64,000 bases of DNA from Bacillus sp. PK3_68 (GTDB lineage: Bacteria > Bacillota > Bacilli > Bacillales > Domibacillaceae): the NCBI RefSeq assembly GCF_003600835.1, contig NZ_NQYC01000001.1, forward strand, positions 3,681,001 through 3,745,000, written 5' to 3'. The position numbers and the translations under genes are program-made. Position 1 is the first letter of the stretch, and each line of letters starts with the position of its first letter. The notes under the pieces are model-generated. The model did not search any database. It was not told the DNA's origin and saw only the letters and a list, made by a program, of their open reading frames with translations. Positions 19,037-28,085 of this stretch are shown here, one piece after another.

Positions 19037-19735
19037 ATGAGTACAAGCTTGCAAGATTGGATTGATTTATTTACTAAAGTGCTGGACAAGCTTCCCTTAA
19101 CGTTATTTATGATGGGAGTTTCATTGATTTTTGCTTTAATTTTAGGCGTACTGATAGCCATTATCCGCATACAAAAGCAGCCCGTTCTCTATCAAATCGC
19201 CACTTTTTACTTATCATTTACCCGATGCACGCCGCTTTTGGTTCAGTTGTTTCTTATTTACTTCGGGCTTCCGCAATTGCTGCTAGTATTTAATATTGAT
19301 ATTAACAGCTGGGATCGTCTAATCTTTGTGATTCTTGCTTTTTCACTTCATACGGCTGCTTATTTATCAGAAGTGATCCGTTCAGCTTACTTAGCTGTCG
19401 GTGAAGCACAGTTAGAAGCAGCTTATAGTGTGGGGATGAGCTACTCGCAAGCTTTAAGAAGAATTATTCTGCCGCAGGCGTTTGTGATCGCTTTACCGAA
19501 CCTAGGCAACAACATAATTGAGTTATTAAAAGATACGTCACTTGCCTTCACAATTGGCATCATTGATATCATGGGACAGGTGCGCATCATTTTGGGGAAC
19601 AATCACGGGATGGGAATGTTTGAAGTATATATCGTCATTTCTCTCGTTTACTGGGGAGCTTGTATTGTCATCGAAATGATTATCAGCTTCGCCGAAAAAA
19701 TGTTTAAAAAAGGACATGTCGGTTTATCAAAGTAA
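19037..19735 (+). CDS. Amino acid ABC transporter permease, first subunit
   Basis: A 232-aa membrane protein of the HisMQ-type permease family with about five helices. The ATPase-contact EAA loop is visible as LEAAYSVGMSYSQALRRIIL with PQAF after it. I take ATG 19037 because GTGGAGAG just upstream is the ribosome site; the GTG at 19025 overlaps it. It forms a heterodimer with the next gene product. Confidence 0.88.
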   Translation: MSTSLQDWIDLFTKVLDKLPLTLFMMGVSLIFALILGVLIAIIRIQKQPVLYQIATFYLSFTRCTPLLVQLFLIYFGLPQLLLVFNIDINSWDRLIFVILAFSLHTAAYLSEVIRSAYLAVGEAQLEAAYSVGMSYSQALRRIILPQAFVIALPNLGNNIIELLKDTSLAFTIGIIDIMGQVRIILGNNHGMGMFEVYIVISLVYWGACIVIEMIISFAEKMFKKGHVGLSK

Positions 19736-19761
19736 TATTTTTCTAAGGAAAGTGATGAGTT

Positions 19762-20490
19762 GTGGCTATTATTGACTTTAAATTTGCTTTAGAGCAAGTG
19801 CCCGCTGTATTAAAAGGAGTACCGTGGACATTGACGATAGCCATCGTTGCCATGGCATTAGGGCTGCTGTTCGGTTTAGGAATCGCTCTTTTGAGAATAT
19901 ACAAAGTACCTGTGTTAAATCAGCTATCTATTCTTTATATTTCATTTATAAGAGGAACTCCATTAATCGTTCAGCTGTATGTCTTTTTTTATGGTGTTCC
20001 GGTGCTGCTCGATTATTTGAATCCTCGTTTTGGCTGGGAATTGAACGCGGATAATATTTCCCCGCTCATTTATGCATTGATTGCTTACACAATCAATACG
20101 ACAGCCTACCAGGCCGAGATTTTCCGGGCGTCCATTAATGCAACAAGCGCTGGACAAATGGAAGCTGCCTATTCGGTTGGAATGACGACAGCCCAGGGGT
20201 TATATCGGATCATTCTTCCTCAGGCATTTCTAGTCGCTTTGCCAAACATGGGCAACCTGTTTATTAATTTGATTAAAGCAACTTCTTTAGCCTTTGCAGT
20301 AAAAGTCATGGAGATTTTGGCGATTTCGAGGATCATTGCCAATGATGGCTATCGCTTTTTGGAGATGTACTTGGTAGCATCTATCATTTATTGGACAATT
20401 TGTTTAGTATGTGAAATTGCTTTTTCAAGAATTGAAAGAAAAATGAGTCGCTTTGAAGCGAGAGCAGATTTGAAAGCCGCCACTTTATAA
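19762..20490 (+). CDS. Amino acid ABC transporter permease, second subunit
   Basis: A 242-aa HisMQ-type permease, paralogous to the gene before it, with the loop MEAAYSVGMTTAQGLYRIIL followed by PQAF. The start is GTG 19762 with AAGGAAAGTGAT upstream. It closes the importer operon; a strong terminator follows. Confidence 0.88.
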   Translation: MAIIDFKFALEQVPAVLKGVPWTLTIAIVAMALGLLFGLGIALLRIYKVPVLNQLSILYISFIRGTPLIVQLYVFFYGVPVLLDYLNPRFGWELNADNISPLIYALIAYTINTTAYQAEIFRASINATSAGQMEAAYSVGMTTAQGLYRIILPQAFLVALPNMGNLFINLIKATSLAFAVKVMEILAISRIIANDGYRFLEMYLVASIIYWTICLVCEIAFSRIERKMSRFEARADLKAATL

Positions 20491-20499
20491 GTGTATACG

Positions 20500-20552
20500 A
20501 GACAGCAATTGTTTGCCTTTTTCAGAAAGGCGGGCAATTGCTGTCTTTTTTG
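20500..20552 (+). terminator. Terminator of the amino acid importer operon
   Basis: AGACAGCAATTG pairs with CAATTGCTGTCT across a longer loop with further pairing (TTGCC/GGCGG), followed by T6. Confidence 0.9.
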
Positions 20553-20701
20553 TTTATTGCTTATAAAACAGGGTACTTTTAAAAAAAGTATGGGCAAAAA
20601 ACAGAATGTTTGTTCTGTTTTGACTTATTTATTTGCTTGACCATTCGTCAGCAATAAAGGGACATTCGCAGCAAAATCATAAAAAAGAGGGGGTTCTTTC
20701 T

Positions 20702-23659
20702 GTGGGGAATTATGTAAATATTATGCTTAATGATCAGAATGTAAGCATACCAGGAGAAATGACCATTATGGAAGCGCTTAAGAAGCAATCGGTCGATATA
20801 CCGAGTGTTTGTTATCATCCTTCCCTTGGGCCTATTGAAACTTGTGATACATGTATTGTGCAAGTAAATGGAGAATTTGTCCGGTCGTGTTCTACTTTTA
20901 TTCACGATGGAGATGTGATCAATACGGCTTCTGAAGAGGTAAAGAAGGCACAAGACCTCGCAATGGATCGTATTTTATATAATCATGAGCTGTACTGCAC
21001 GGTGTGTGATTATAATAATGGCCGCTGCGAAGTACATAACACGGTAAAACAAATGAAAATTGAACATCAGAGCGAGCCATTTACGCCAAAGCCCTATGAA
21101 GTAGATAATTCAAATCCTTTTTATCGCTATGATCCGGACCAGTGTATTTTATGCGGGCGCTGTGTAGAGGCCTGTCAGGATGTCCAGGTAACAGAAACGC
21201 TATCGATTGACTGGAGCCTCAAACGTCCGCGCGTTATTTGGGATCACGGTGTTGATATTAACGAGTCATCCTGCGTATCGTGCGGGCATTGTTCAACGGT
21301 GTGCCCTTGCAACGCCATGATGGAAAAAGGAATGGTTGGCGAGGCAGGTTATTTAACAGGCCTTGCGAAAGATACGCTCCGCCCAATGATTGAACTAACG
21401 AAAAATATAGAGACGAGCTATAGCTGGATCATGCCGGTTTCTGATATGGAATCAGCTATGAGAGAGGCCCGCGTGAAAAAAACTAAAACAGTTTGTACGT
21501 ATTGTGGGGTCGGCTGCAGTTTCGATGTCTGGACAAAAGGGCGGGAAATTTTGAAAGTTGAACCACAGGTAGAAGCACCAGCCAATGGGATTTCCACCTG
21601 TGTGAAAGGAAAGTTCGGCTGGGATTTTGTGAACAGTAAAGAGCGTCTTACGAAGCCGCTTATTCGAGAAGGTGATACATTCCGTGAAGCAGATTGGGAA
21701 GAGGCGCTTCATTTAATAAAGAGAAAATTTACAGAAACAAAAGAAATGCACGGACCGGATTCTTTTGCTTTTATCAGTTCATCTAAGTGTACGAACGAGG
21801 AATCTTATTTAATGCAAAAGCTTGCCCGTGGTGTTATTGGAACCAATAATATCGACAACTGTTCACGCTATTGTCAAACACCGGCAACGATGGGGCTTTT
21901 CCGAACGGTTGGCTACGGCGGGGATTCGGGAACAATCAAGGACATTGAGAGAGCTGGTCTGGTTCTAATTGTTGGGTCAAATACGGCTGAATCGCATCCG
22001 GTACTTGCAACAAGAGTGAAGCGGTCGCACAAGTTAAAAGGGCAGAAGTTAATTGTATCTGACTTGCGTGAGCATGAAATGGCGGAGCGCTCTGATCTAT
22101 TTATTCAACCAAAAGCAGGAACGGACCTTGTTTGGATTTCAGCGGTTACGAAATATATCATTGACAAGGGATGGGCAGACAAAGAGTTTATCAAAAAACG
22201 TGTAGATGGTTGGGAGGAATATATTAAAAGCCTCAAGCCATACACAATGGAATATGCTGAAAAAATTACCGGTGTTCCAAAGAAACAGATCATCAAGATT
22301 GCTGAAACCGTTCATGAAGCCTCCTCCACCTGTATCCTCTGGGCCATGGGTGTCACTCAGCATCTTGGCGGAAGCGATACGAGCACAGCTATCTCGAATT
22401 TATTGCTTGTAACCGGTAACTATGGAAAGCCAGGAGCAGGAAGCTATCCTTTACGTGGACACAACAATGTGCAAGGAGCGAGCGATTTCGGCAGCATGCC
22501 AGAAAGATTCCCAGGCTATGAGAAGGTAGAGGATGATGCAGTTCGCGCTAAATATGAGAAAGGGTGGGGCGTAAACCTATCGGCAAAGCCAGGCTTGAAC
22601 AATCATGAAATGGTAGAAGGGATTCATAACGGAAACGTCAAAGTCATGTATATAAAAGGCGAAGAGATGGCGATGGTTGATTCTAACATAAACCACGTGC
22701 ATGCAGCGTTTGAGAAACTAGATTTCTTCGTTGTTCAAGATATCTTTCTTTCCAAGACGGCTCAATTTGCGGATGTTGTACTCCCTGCCGCTCCTTCTTT
22801 TGAAAAGGAAGGTACATTTACAAATACAGAGCGCCGCATCCAGCGGTTGTATCAAATATTTGAACCACTTGGTGAGTCAAAACCGGATTGGCAGATTATT
22901 ATGGAAATTGCTAACTGTCTCGGCGCTGGCTGGGAGTATAATCACCCAAGTGAAATTATGGCAGAAGCTGCAAGCTTAATGCCACTTTACGCAGGAGTGA
23001 CCTATGAACGACTAGAGGGATACAATACGCTGCAATGGCCGGTAGCAGCTGACGGAACAGACACTCCGCTCCTTTTTGAAAAAGAGTTCCCGTTCCCGAA
23101 TGGGAAAGCGAAACTCTTCCCTGTACAGTGGACTAAGCCGATGGAATATGAAGAGGAATATGATATTCAAGTAAATAATGGTCGACTTCTTGAACATTTC
23201 CATGAGGGAAATTTAACGTACAAATCAAGAGGGATTTCATCCAAAACTCCAAGTGTCTTCCTGGAAGTGTCACCAGAGCTGGCCAAAGAGCGAGGACTTG
23301 AGAATGGAACAGTCGTCCGTTTAACATCACCGTACGGAAGTGTGAAGGTGCCTTGCCATGTGACCGACCGAGTAAAAGGAAAAGAAGTGTACCTGCCAAT
23401 GAATGATTCAGGGGAAGGCGCCATTAACTACTTAACGAGCAGTCGGGCCGATAAAGATACGGACACACCAGCCTATAAAGAAGTAAAAGCTAAAATGGAG
23501 ATTATCCAACAAACAGGCGAAGATCCACTTCCGCGTATCAATCACCGACGAGGCAATCCAAACCCGCAGATTGGTGTAGAAGTAGAGAAAAAATGGGCAC
23601 GTCCTGATTATATCTTTCCTGGCGATCTCGTAAAGAAAGGGGTGCTAAAGCGTGGCTAA
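20702..23659 (+). CDS. Formate dehydrogenase alpha subunit 1 (YjgC/YrhE type)
   Basis: A 985-aa molybdenum/tungsten bis-MGD enzyme expected to oxidise formate to CO2, cytoplasmic since no signal peptide is seen. In order: an N-terminal 2Fe-2S ferredoxin domain (ETCDTC), a His/Cys cluster (CTVCDYNNGRCEVHN), two 4Fe-4S motifs (CILCGRCVEAC, CVSCGHCSTVCPC), the catalytic 4Fe-4S site (CTYCGVGC), then the MGD domains with Cys in NCSRYCQTPAT at the place of selenocysteine. GTG 20702 has GAGGGGG 8 bases upstream and gives exactly the length I recall for B. subtilis YjgC (985 aa). A DUF1641 partner follows with an 8-base overlap. The electron acceptor is not encoded here. Confidence 0.93.
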   Translation: MGNYVNIMLNDQNVSIPGEMTIMEALKKQSVDIPSVCYHPSLGPIETCDTCIVQVNGEFVRSCSTFIHDGDVINTASEEVKKAQDLAMDRILYNHELYCTVCDYNNGRCEVHNTVKQMKIEHQSEPFTPKPYEVDNSNPFYRYDPDQCILCGRCVEACQDVQVTETLSIDWSLKRPRVIWDHGVDINESSCVSCGHCSTVCPCNAMMEKGMVGEAGYLTGLAKDTLRPMIELTKNIETSYSWIMPVSDMESAMREARVKKTKTVCTYCGVGCSFDVWTKGREILKVEPQVEAPANGISTCVKGKFGWDFVNSKERLTKPLIREGDTFREADWEEALHLIKRKFTETKEMHGPDSFAFISSSKCTNEESYLMQKLARGVIGTNNIDNCSRYCQTPATMGLFRTVGYGGDSGTIKDIERAGLVLIVGSNTAESHPVLATRVKRSHKLKGQKLIVSDLREHEMAERSDLFIQPKAGTDLVWISAVTKYIIDKGWADKEFIKKRVDGWEEYIKSLKPYTMEYAEKITGVPKKQIIKIAETVHEASSTCILWAMGVTQHLGGSDTSTAISNLLLVTGNYGKPGAGSYPLRGHNNVQGASDFGSMPERFPGYEKVEDDAVRAKYEKGWGVNLSAKPGLNNHEMVEGIHNGNVKVMYIKGEEMAMVDSNINHVHAAFEKLDFFVVQDIFLSKTAQFADVVLPAAPSFEKEGTFTNTERRIQRLYQIFEPLGESKPDWQIIMEIANCLGAGWEYNHPSEIMAEAASLMPLYAGVTYERLEGYNTLQWPVAADGTDTPLLFEKEFPFPNGKAKLFPVQWTKPMEYEEEYDIQVNNGRLLEHFHEGNLTYKSRGISSKTPSVFLEVSPELAKERGLENGTVVRLTSPYGSVKVPCHVTDRVKGKEVYLPMNDSGEGAINYLTSSRADKDTDTPAYKEVKAKMEIIQQTGEDPLPRINHRRGNPNPQIGVEVEKKWARPDYIFPGDLVKKGVLKRG

Positions 23660-24209
23660 AGCAATTACTCAGATCCGACGCATGGAGCTAAGTGAAGAAG
23701 AGCAGCGGCAGCGAGATTTACAGGAAATAGAAGCGATGCTGATTGAGCATAAAGAGGCGGTTCAGGCCTTTATGAATGTATTGGATAAAGTCTATAAAAG
23801 CGGCGGCATGGATTTAGCGGTTGGCCTATTTGATCAAGGGGACAGAGTGCTTGATGTGCTCGTCAAGGCAATGGATAATCCGGGAGCGGCAAAAACGCTA
23901 AAAAACGGGCTGCTTTTAATTGGTACGCTCGGTCAGTTAAACGTTGAGAAGCTTGGCCCTATCATTGAAAGACTGAATAGCGGTTTGGATGAGGTAGCGG
24001 AATGGAGTGAGGGAGACCGCTCTCTCGCTCAGCTTTTTAAACAGACAAATTGGAAAGAGTCGCTGCTCTTTTTGATTTCTTTTTTAAAAGGAGCAATGGA
24101 AACGGAGAAAACACAAAAGCAAAAAAAAGGACGCAGCAGATGGTTGGCGACTGCTGGCTTATCTCTAGCGGGATTTCTAATCTTAAAGAAAAAAGGATGG
24201 ATAAATTAA
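23652..24209 (+). CDS. DUF1641 protein, formate dehydrogenase partner (YjgD-like)
   Basis: A 185-aa protein, mostly helical, with the DUF1641 pattern (GGMDLAVGLFDQGDRVLDVLVKA). The C-terminus is Lys-rich and then hydrophobic (WLATAGLSLAGFLILKKKG), so it could attach to the membrane. DUF1641 proteins accompany this formate dehydrogenase type in Bacillus (yjgCD, yrhED); their function is not established, but a role as small subunit or electron-transfer linker is plausible. The start is GTG 23652, inside the end of the upstream gene. Confidence 0.85.
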   Translation: MAKAITQIRRMELSEEEQRQRDLQEIEAMLIEHKEAVQAFMNVLDKVYKSGGMDLAVGLFDQGDRVLDVLVKAMDNPGAAKTLKNGLLLIGTLGQLNVEKLGPIIERLNSGLDEVAEWSEGDRSLAQLFKQTNWKESLLFLISFLKGAMETEKTQKQKKGRSRWLATAGLSLAGFLILKKKGWIN

Positions 24210-24214
24210 AGAAG

Positions 24215-24263
24215 GGCAAACCGGTACTCCGCTTAGCGAGTGTATCGGTTTGCCTCGTTTTTT
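24215..24263 (+). terminator. Rho-independent terminator
   Basis: GGCAAACCG (24215-24223) pairs with CGGTTTGCC (24246-24254) and T-rich sequence follows. It separates the formate dehydrogenase operon from the transporter gene. Confidence 0.85.
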
Positions 24264-24318
24264 GCTCATAAAATAAAAGCGCTTTAAATACAATTGGGAA
24301 GAAAGGGGGAATAGGGGA

Positions 24319-25581
24319 ATGGAAAAAGTAAAAAATCGGTGGTTGATCGCCGCTGCAGCAGTCGGTATTCACATTTCAATCGGATCGGTTTATTCTTGGA
24401 GTGTCTTTACGAATCCGCTGAATAAAGAACATGGATGGGGACTAACAGAGATTTCACTCACATTCAGTATCGCTATTTTCTTTCTAGGGTTATCAGCCGC
24501 CTTTATGGGCCATTTTGTCGAAAAATATGGACCTCGAGCTTCTGGGTTAATTGCAACAGCTTTTTTTGTTATGGGCATGATTGGAGGCGGATTTGCTAAT
24601 AGCATTGGATCACTTTATTTACTTTATTTTTTTTATGGGATAATGGGCGGCATTGGGCTTGGAATTGGTTATATTACACCGGTATCCTCTCTTGTTAAAT
24701 GGTTTCCGGATCGCCGTGGGCTTGCAACCGGACTTGCCATTATGGGCTTTGGCTTTGCTTCGTTAATTGCAAGCCCCATCATTGACCAGCTTATTAACGC
24801 GGTTGGCATCAGCAATACTTTTTACCTCTTAGGGACGGTTTATTTTCTTCTTATGATTTCATCTTCTCTGTATTTGTCTCCTCCTCCAGCGGGATGGCTC
24901 CCGAAAGGAATGGAAAATGTACAGAATGAGAGCAGATGGAAAACCGCCGATTTGTCCGAGTTAACAGCCAATGAAGCAGTAAAGACCATGCGATTTTGGG
25001 CGCTTTGGTCTATGCTATTTATTAATGTAACATGCGGAATTGCCGTTATTTCTGTTGCTTCACCGATGGCGCAGGAAATTGCTGGTTTATCGGCTGCTGC
25101 AGCTGCCACTATGGTTGGGATTATGGGATTGTTTAATGGCTTTGGCCGGATTGGGTGGGCGACTGTATCTGATTATATTGGCCGTCCGAACGTCTATACA
25201 ACATTTTTCGCTATCCAACTGATTTCTTTTCTGCTTCTTCCAAATGTAACAAATCCTCTCTTATTCCAGTTAATGATCTTTATTATTTTATCCTGCTACG
25301 GTGGTGGCTTTGCCTCTATTCCAGCTTATATTGGAGATCTATTCGGCACAAAGCAGCTCGGTGCCATTCACGGTTATATATTAACCGCTTGGGCAGCGGC
25401 CGGTCTCGTTGGTCCGGTAGTTGTTTCGAATATCCGTGAAGTGACCGATAGTTATTCATTGACTTTATATATTTTTACCGCAGCTTTTGCTGCAGCACTT
25501 CTGATTTCTTTATTAATTCGTATAAATATTCGAAAGGTACGGAAGGAAAATCAAGTGTTAGGAACAACACTAAAAGCATGA
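24319..25581 (+). CDS. OFA-family MFS transporter (oxalate/formate antiporter-like)
   Basis: A 420-aa major facilitator protein with 12 membrane segments. It has the OFA-family start (IHISIGSVYSWSVFTNPL), the helix 2-3 loop region KYGPRASG, and PDRRGLATGLAIMGFG in the middle of the first half. Members exchange oxalate and formate or move other monocarboxylates. Its place right after a formate dehydrogenase operon suggests formate or oxalate transport, though it has its own ribosome site (GGGGGAATAGGGG) and sits behind a terminator. Confidence 0.85.
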   Translation: MEKVKNRWLIAAAAVGIHISIGSVYSWSVFTNPLNKEHGWGLTEISLTFSIAIFFLGLSAAFMGHFVEKYGPRASGLIATAFFVMGMIGGGFANSIGSLYLLYFFYGIMGGIGLGIGYITPVSSLVKWFPDRRGLATGLAIMGFGFASLIASPIIDQLINAVGISNTFYLLGTVYFLLMISSSLYLSPPPAGWLPKGMENVQNESRWKTADLSELTANEAVKTMRFWALWSMLFINVTCGIAVISVASPMAQEIAGLSAAAAATMVGIMGLFNGFGRIGWATVSDYIGRPNVYTTFFAIQLISFLLLPNVTNPLLFQLMIFIILSCYGGGFASIPAYIGDLFGTKQLGAIHGYILTAWAAAGLVGPVVVSNIREVTDSYSLTLYIFTAAFAAALLISLLIRINIRKVRKENQVLGTTLKA

Positions 25582-25586
25582 TGTAT

Positions 25587-25632
25587 ACTCATTAAAAATG
25601 ATAGCTAAAATAGCTATCATTTTTAATGAGTG
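25587..25632. terminator. Strong bidirectional stem-loop
   Basis: A perfect 21-bp stem, starting ACTCATTAAAAATGATAGC and closing on a 3-base loop, lies 6 bases after the transporter stop codon, with T-rich arms on both strands. Confidence 0.85.
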
Positions 25633-25772
25633 AAGAAAGTGGGACGTACATCCATAAACAATTAATCATAATTTTTGCTCAAGTATACCTCCTCACTTAT
25701 ACTTTATCTGTAGTCAATTTAGCGGTTATATATTTCAAAAAAGGTCCAATCAATTTAGAAAAGGTGATCATT

Positions 25773-26523
25773 ATGAGATGGCTTGAAAACAAAGTAGCGA
25801 TTATAACTGGAAGTGCAGCCGGTATCGGCAAGGAGATTGCTTTTGCTTATGCGAAAGAGGGAGTAAAGATCATTTAATGAAGAAGCTTTGCGGCAAACTG
25901 TACAGGAGCTACAAGAGTTACATACTGAGGCGATCGGTGTAAAGGTGAATGTTGCCGATGAAGAAGATATTGCACAGATGATAGATGAAACAGTAAAAGA
26001 GTTCGGTACAGTTGATATTTTAGTGAATAATGCGGGTGTCGGTGACAATATGCAGGCTGCGGCCAATGTGAAGGATGAAACATGGGAACGTGTGATGAGT
26101 ATTAACGTAACGGGTGTCATGCGTGCTCTTCGTAAAGTGATTCCTGTTTTTTTGGAAAATGGGGGAGGAACGATTGTTAACATGGCATCGATTGCCGGCT
26201 TAACCGGCGGCCGGGGCGGTTTAGCCTCCACTGCTGCCAAGCATGCAATGGTAGGAATGACAAAAAATATTGCTTCCCAATATGGGCCGCAAAATATCCG
26301 CTGTAACGCTATAGCGCCAGCGCAAGTCCAAACAAACTTTGCTGCAACCATGACGAACGTTGATGAGTTCGGCATGAAAGTAGCCACACGTGGTGTGAAT
26401 TTAATGCCGAAAGCTGGAACAACAGAGGATATCGCTAATATTGCTTTATTTCTGGCCTCTAATGAATCCGCTTATATTAACGGAGTAGCGATCTCTGCAG
26501 ATGCTGGCTGGAGCGCCTATTAA
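25773..26523 (+). pseudogene. Short-chain dehydrogenase/reductase, disrupted by a small deletion
   Basis: This is a classical SDR of the FabG/glucose dehydrogenase type, NAD(P)-dependent. The first 32 residues contain the nucleotide motif TGSAAGIGK; the second frame has NNAGVG and the active-site Ser region (NMASIAGLTGGRGG). The expected Tyr of YxxxK is missing: STAAKHAMVG has Ala where TAYxASK-type sequences put Tyr, so the enzyme may have been inactive or altered even before the break. The frames part at about 25876. Restoring sense needs roughly 8-11 bases (the end of the second beta strand, ADLN-like). Such a loss is harder to explain as base-calling error, so true decay is likely. Confidence 0.75.
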
Positions 26524-26603
26524 AAAATTTCTTGTAAATGAACATGAAAGGCTGGCATGAAACTGTACAAAGGATTTACAATAAATAGCAGGGAGGTGAT
26601 GGT

Positions 26604-26696
26604 ATGGCGATCGAGAGCAAATTGCCAAAGTTTGCAGCGTCTCATGCAAAGCCTGGGTTTAGAAAGGGCGATACTTTGCATGGGGTGATTCTTTAA
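26604..26696 (+). CDS. Possible 30-residue small protein
   Basis: ATG 26604 follows a very strong ribosome site (GGGAGGTGAT) and opens a 30-aa frame (MAIESKLPKFAASHAKPGFR, then KGDTLHGVIL) with a basic, slightly hydrophobic make-up. I recognise no family. The strong translation signal is the only support; it could be a leader peptide or a remnant. Confidence 0.3.
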   Translation: MAIESKLPKFAASHAKPGFRKGDTLHGVIL

Positions 26697-26786
26697 AATC
26701 ATCGCCTGAGTGAGTTGCCGTATTTCTATCTTCCTTTGGCTTTGCACCTTATTTTATTTCTAAAAAAGAATAAGGAGCTGGCAAAA

Positions 26787-27050
26787 GTGAAATATGTAAA
26801 AGCAACTGCTATTTTACCAGAACAATTAATCATTGAAATTCAAAAATATGTGCAAGGGGAAACCATTTACATTCCAAAACCTAAAACGGCGTATCAAAAA
26901 TGGGGATCCCGTTCTGGAGGAAGGAAGTTTATTGACGATCGAAATGCTGCTATTCGGCGAGCATTTCAAAATGGAGAGATGATTGAACGATTGGCAGATG
27001 AGTATTGTCTTTCCGTTGAAACCATTAAGAAAATCGTCTACTCTAAATAA
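26787..27050 (+). CDS. CD3324-family small DNA-binding-like protein
   Basis: An 87-aa protein of the CD3324 type, found widely in Firmicutes and uncharacterised. It starts VKYVKATAILPEQLIIEIQK, has the conserved YIPKPKTAYQKWGSRSG patch, and ends with a helix-turn-helix-like segment (EMIERLADEYCLSVETIKKI) resembling Mor/sigma-like recognition helices. GTG 26787 is chosen because AAGGAG lies 9 bases upstream; the frame further left is an open but unlikely extension. It may be a small regulator (inference). Confidence 0.75.
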   Translation: MKYVKATAILPEQLIIEIQKYVQGETIYIPKPKTAYQKWGSRSGGRKFIDDRNAAIRRAFQNGEMIERLADEYCLSVETIKKIVYSK

Positions 27051-27061
27051 TGCACTTCAGG

Positions 27062-27100
27062 AAAGCACTGACTATCTTTTAGATAAATCAGTGCTTTTTT
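27062..27100 (+). terminator. Rho-independent terminator
   Basis: AAAGCACTGA pairs with TCAGTGCTTT, with an inner TATCT/AGATA stem, followed by T6. Confidence 0.9.
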
Positions 27101-27189
27101 ATGGCAAATTTGTTTCCTAGTCATTCTTTGCCTTTCAAAAAAAGATGAATCGTTTAACGTAGAAAGAAGAATGAACAGGAGTGAAGAAC

Positions 27190-27831
27190 ATGGAAGCTTT
27201 CATAAGAAATGACCAATATAATTTAATTAAAAGACAGGCTAAAAACCTCGTTAATGGCCATGCGGCTGCTCAACATGAGGGAGTATTAAAGGCATTAAAG
27301 GCGATGGCTGAAGAAAATATAGCTGAGGCATTTACCGATCTCACTGAGGAACAGCGACAGCTGCTCAGTCCTATTACAGGGGTGGAAAACAAAGAGCAGG
27401 CAGAGAAGTTCTTAGCGGGGATCAAGCCTTATGTGATTCCTTTTAAGAAAATCACAGAACAGAGCTTAAAAAAATTGTTTCCTAAAGCAAAGAAGCTGAA
27501 GTTGCCGGACATGGAAAACATAGATCTAAGGGAAATTTCCTACCTTGGATGGTACGATAAAGGATCAAACAAAAAATATTTAGTAGCCTATCATAATGAA
27601 AAACTTACGGGGGTGCAAGGGACCTTTACTCCTGCCAATCAAAAAGGCATTTGTGCATTGTGCAACGGCTATGAAGAGACCGGTATGTTTATTGCTGAAG
27701 TAAAGAGAGCAGAAAAAGGAACATTCACAAAAAGGGGCAACTATATTTGCCGGGATAGCGAAAAGTGTAATCAAAACTTAACGACGCTCGATAAACTGCA
27801 AGAATTTATTGATCGGCTGAATCATCAATAA
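27190..27831 (+). CDS. FusB/FusC-family elongation factor G-binding protein
   Basis: A 213-aa cytoplasmic protein of the FusB (FBP) family. The N-terminal helical part is followed by a treble-clef zinc domain whose ligands are visible: CALCNGYEETG and, about 40 residues later, CRDSEKCNQN. FusB-type proteins bind EF-G and free it from ribosomes stalled by fusidic acid. Chromosomal relatives in Bacillaceae are common and their native role is not settled. ATG 27190 is used, with AGGAG 9 bases upstream. It is a single gene with its own terminator. Confidence 0.85.
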   Translation: MEAFIRNDQYNLIKRQAKNLVNGHAAAQHEGVLKALKAMAEENIAEAFTDLTEEQRQLLSPITGVENKEQAEKFLAGIKPYVIPFKKITEQSLKKLFPKAKKLKLPDMENIDLREISYLGWYDKGSNKKYLVAYHNEKLTGVQGTFTPANQKGICALCNGYEETGMFIAEVKRAEKGTFTKRGNYICRDSEKCNQNLTTLDKLQEFIDRLNHQ

Positions 27832-27883
27832 TAATCAAAAGGAAGACAAAGGTTTGCAACTATCCATCCGTTGGCCATCATCT

Positions 27884-27918
27884 AAGGCATGCTAAGATCT
27901 AGCATGCCTTTTGTTTTT
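27884..27918 (+). terminator. Rho-independent terminator
   Basis: AAGGCATGCTA pairs with TAGCATGCCTT around a 5-base loop; TTGTTTTTG follows. Confidence 0.85.
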
Positions 27919-27994
27919 GATTCAAGAAGCTTTTAGGTAAAATGATCTATTTTGTTATATTTCTGGTCCATTCGTATGATAAATCAGGTATCAG

Positions 27995-28050
27995 TTGTTA
28001 TTCATTAGGCTGTTTTTTATAATTATACTAAATAATGTAAAGTATAATTA
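27995..28050 (+). promoter_or_regulatory. Promoter and palindromic operator of the hscC operon
   Basis: TTGTTA (27995-28000), a 17-base spacer and a perfect TATAAT (28018-28023) form a promoter. A 10-bp inverted repeat, TAATTATACT (28020-28029) with AGTATAATTA (28041-28050), overlaps the -10 and the start point. It is not a CIRCE element, so a repressor other than HrcA probably acts here (inference). Confidence 0.65.
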
Positions 28051-28085
28051 ATAGTGGAAAAGCTGTTGGAAAGAGGGAAACATAT

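Noticed and set aside
28020-28050. CIRCE/HrcA element upstream of the Hsp70 gene
   Set aside because: The dyad does not contain TTAGCACTC or GAGTGCTAA and has a different spacing.
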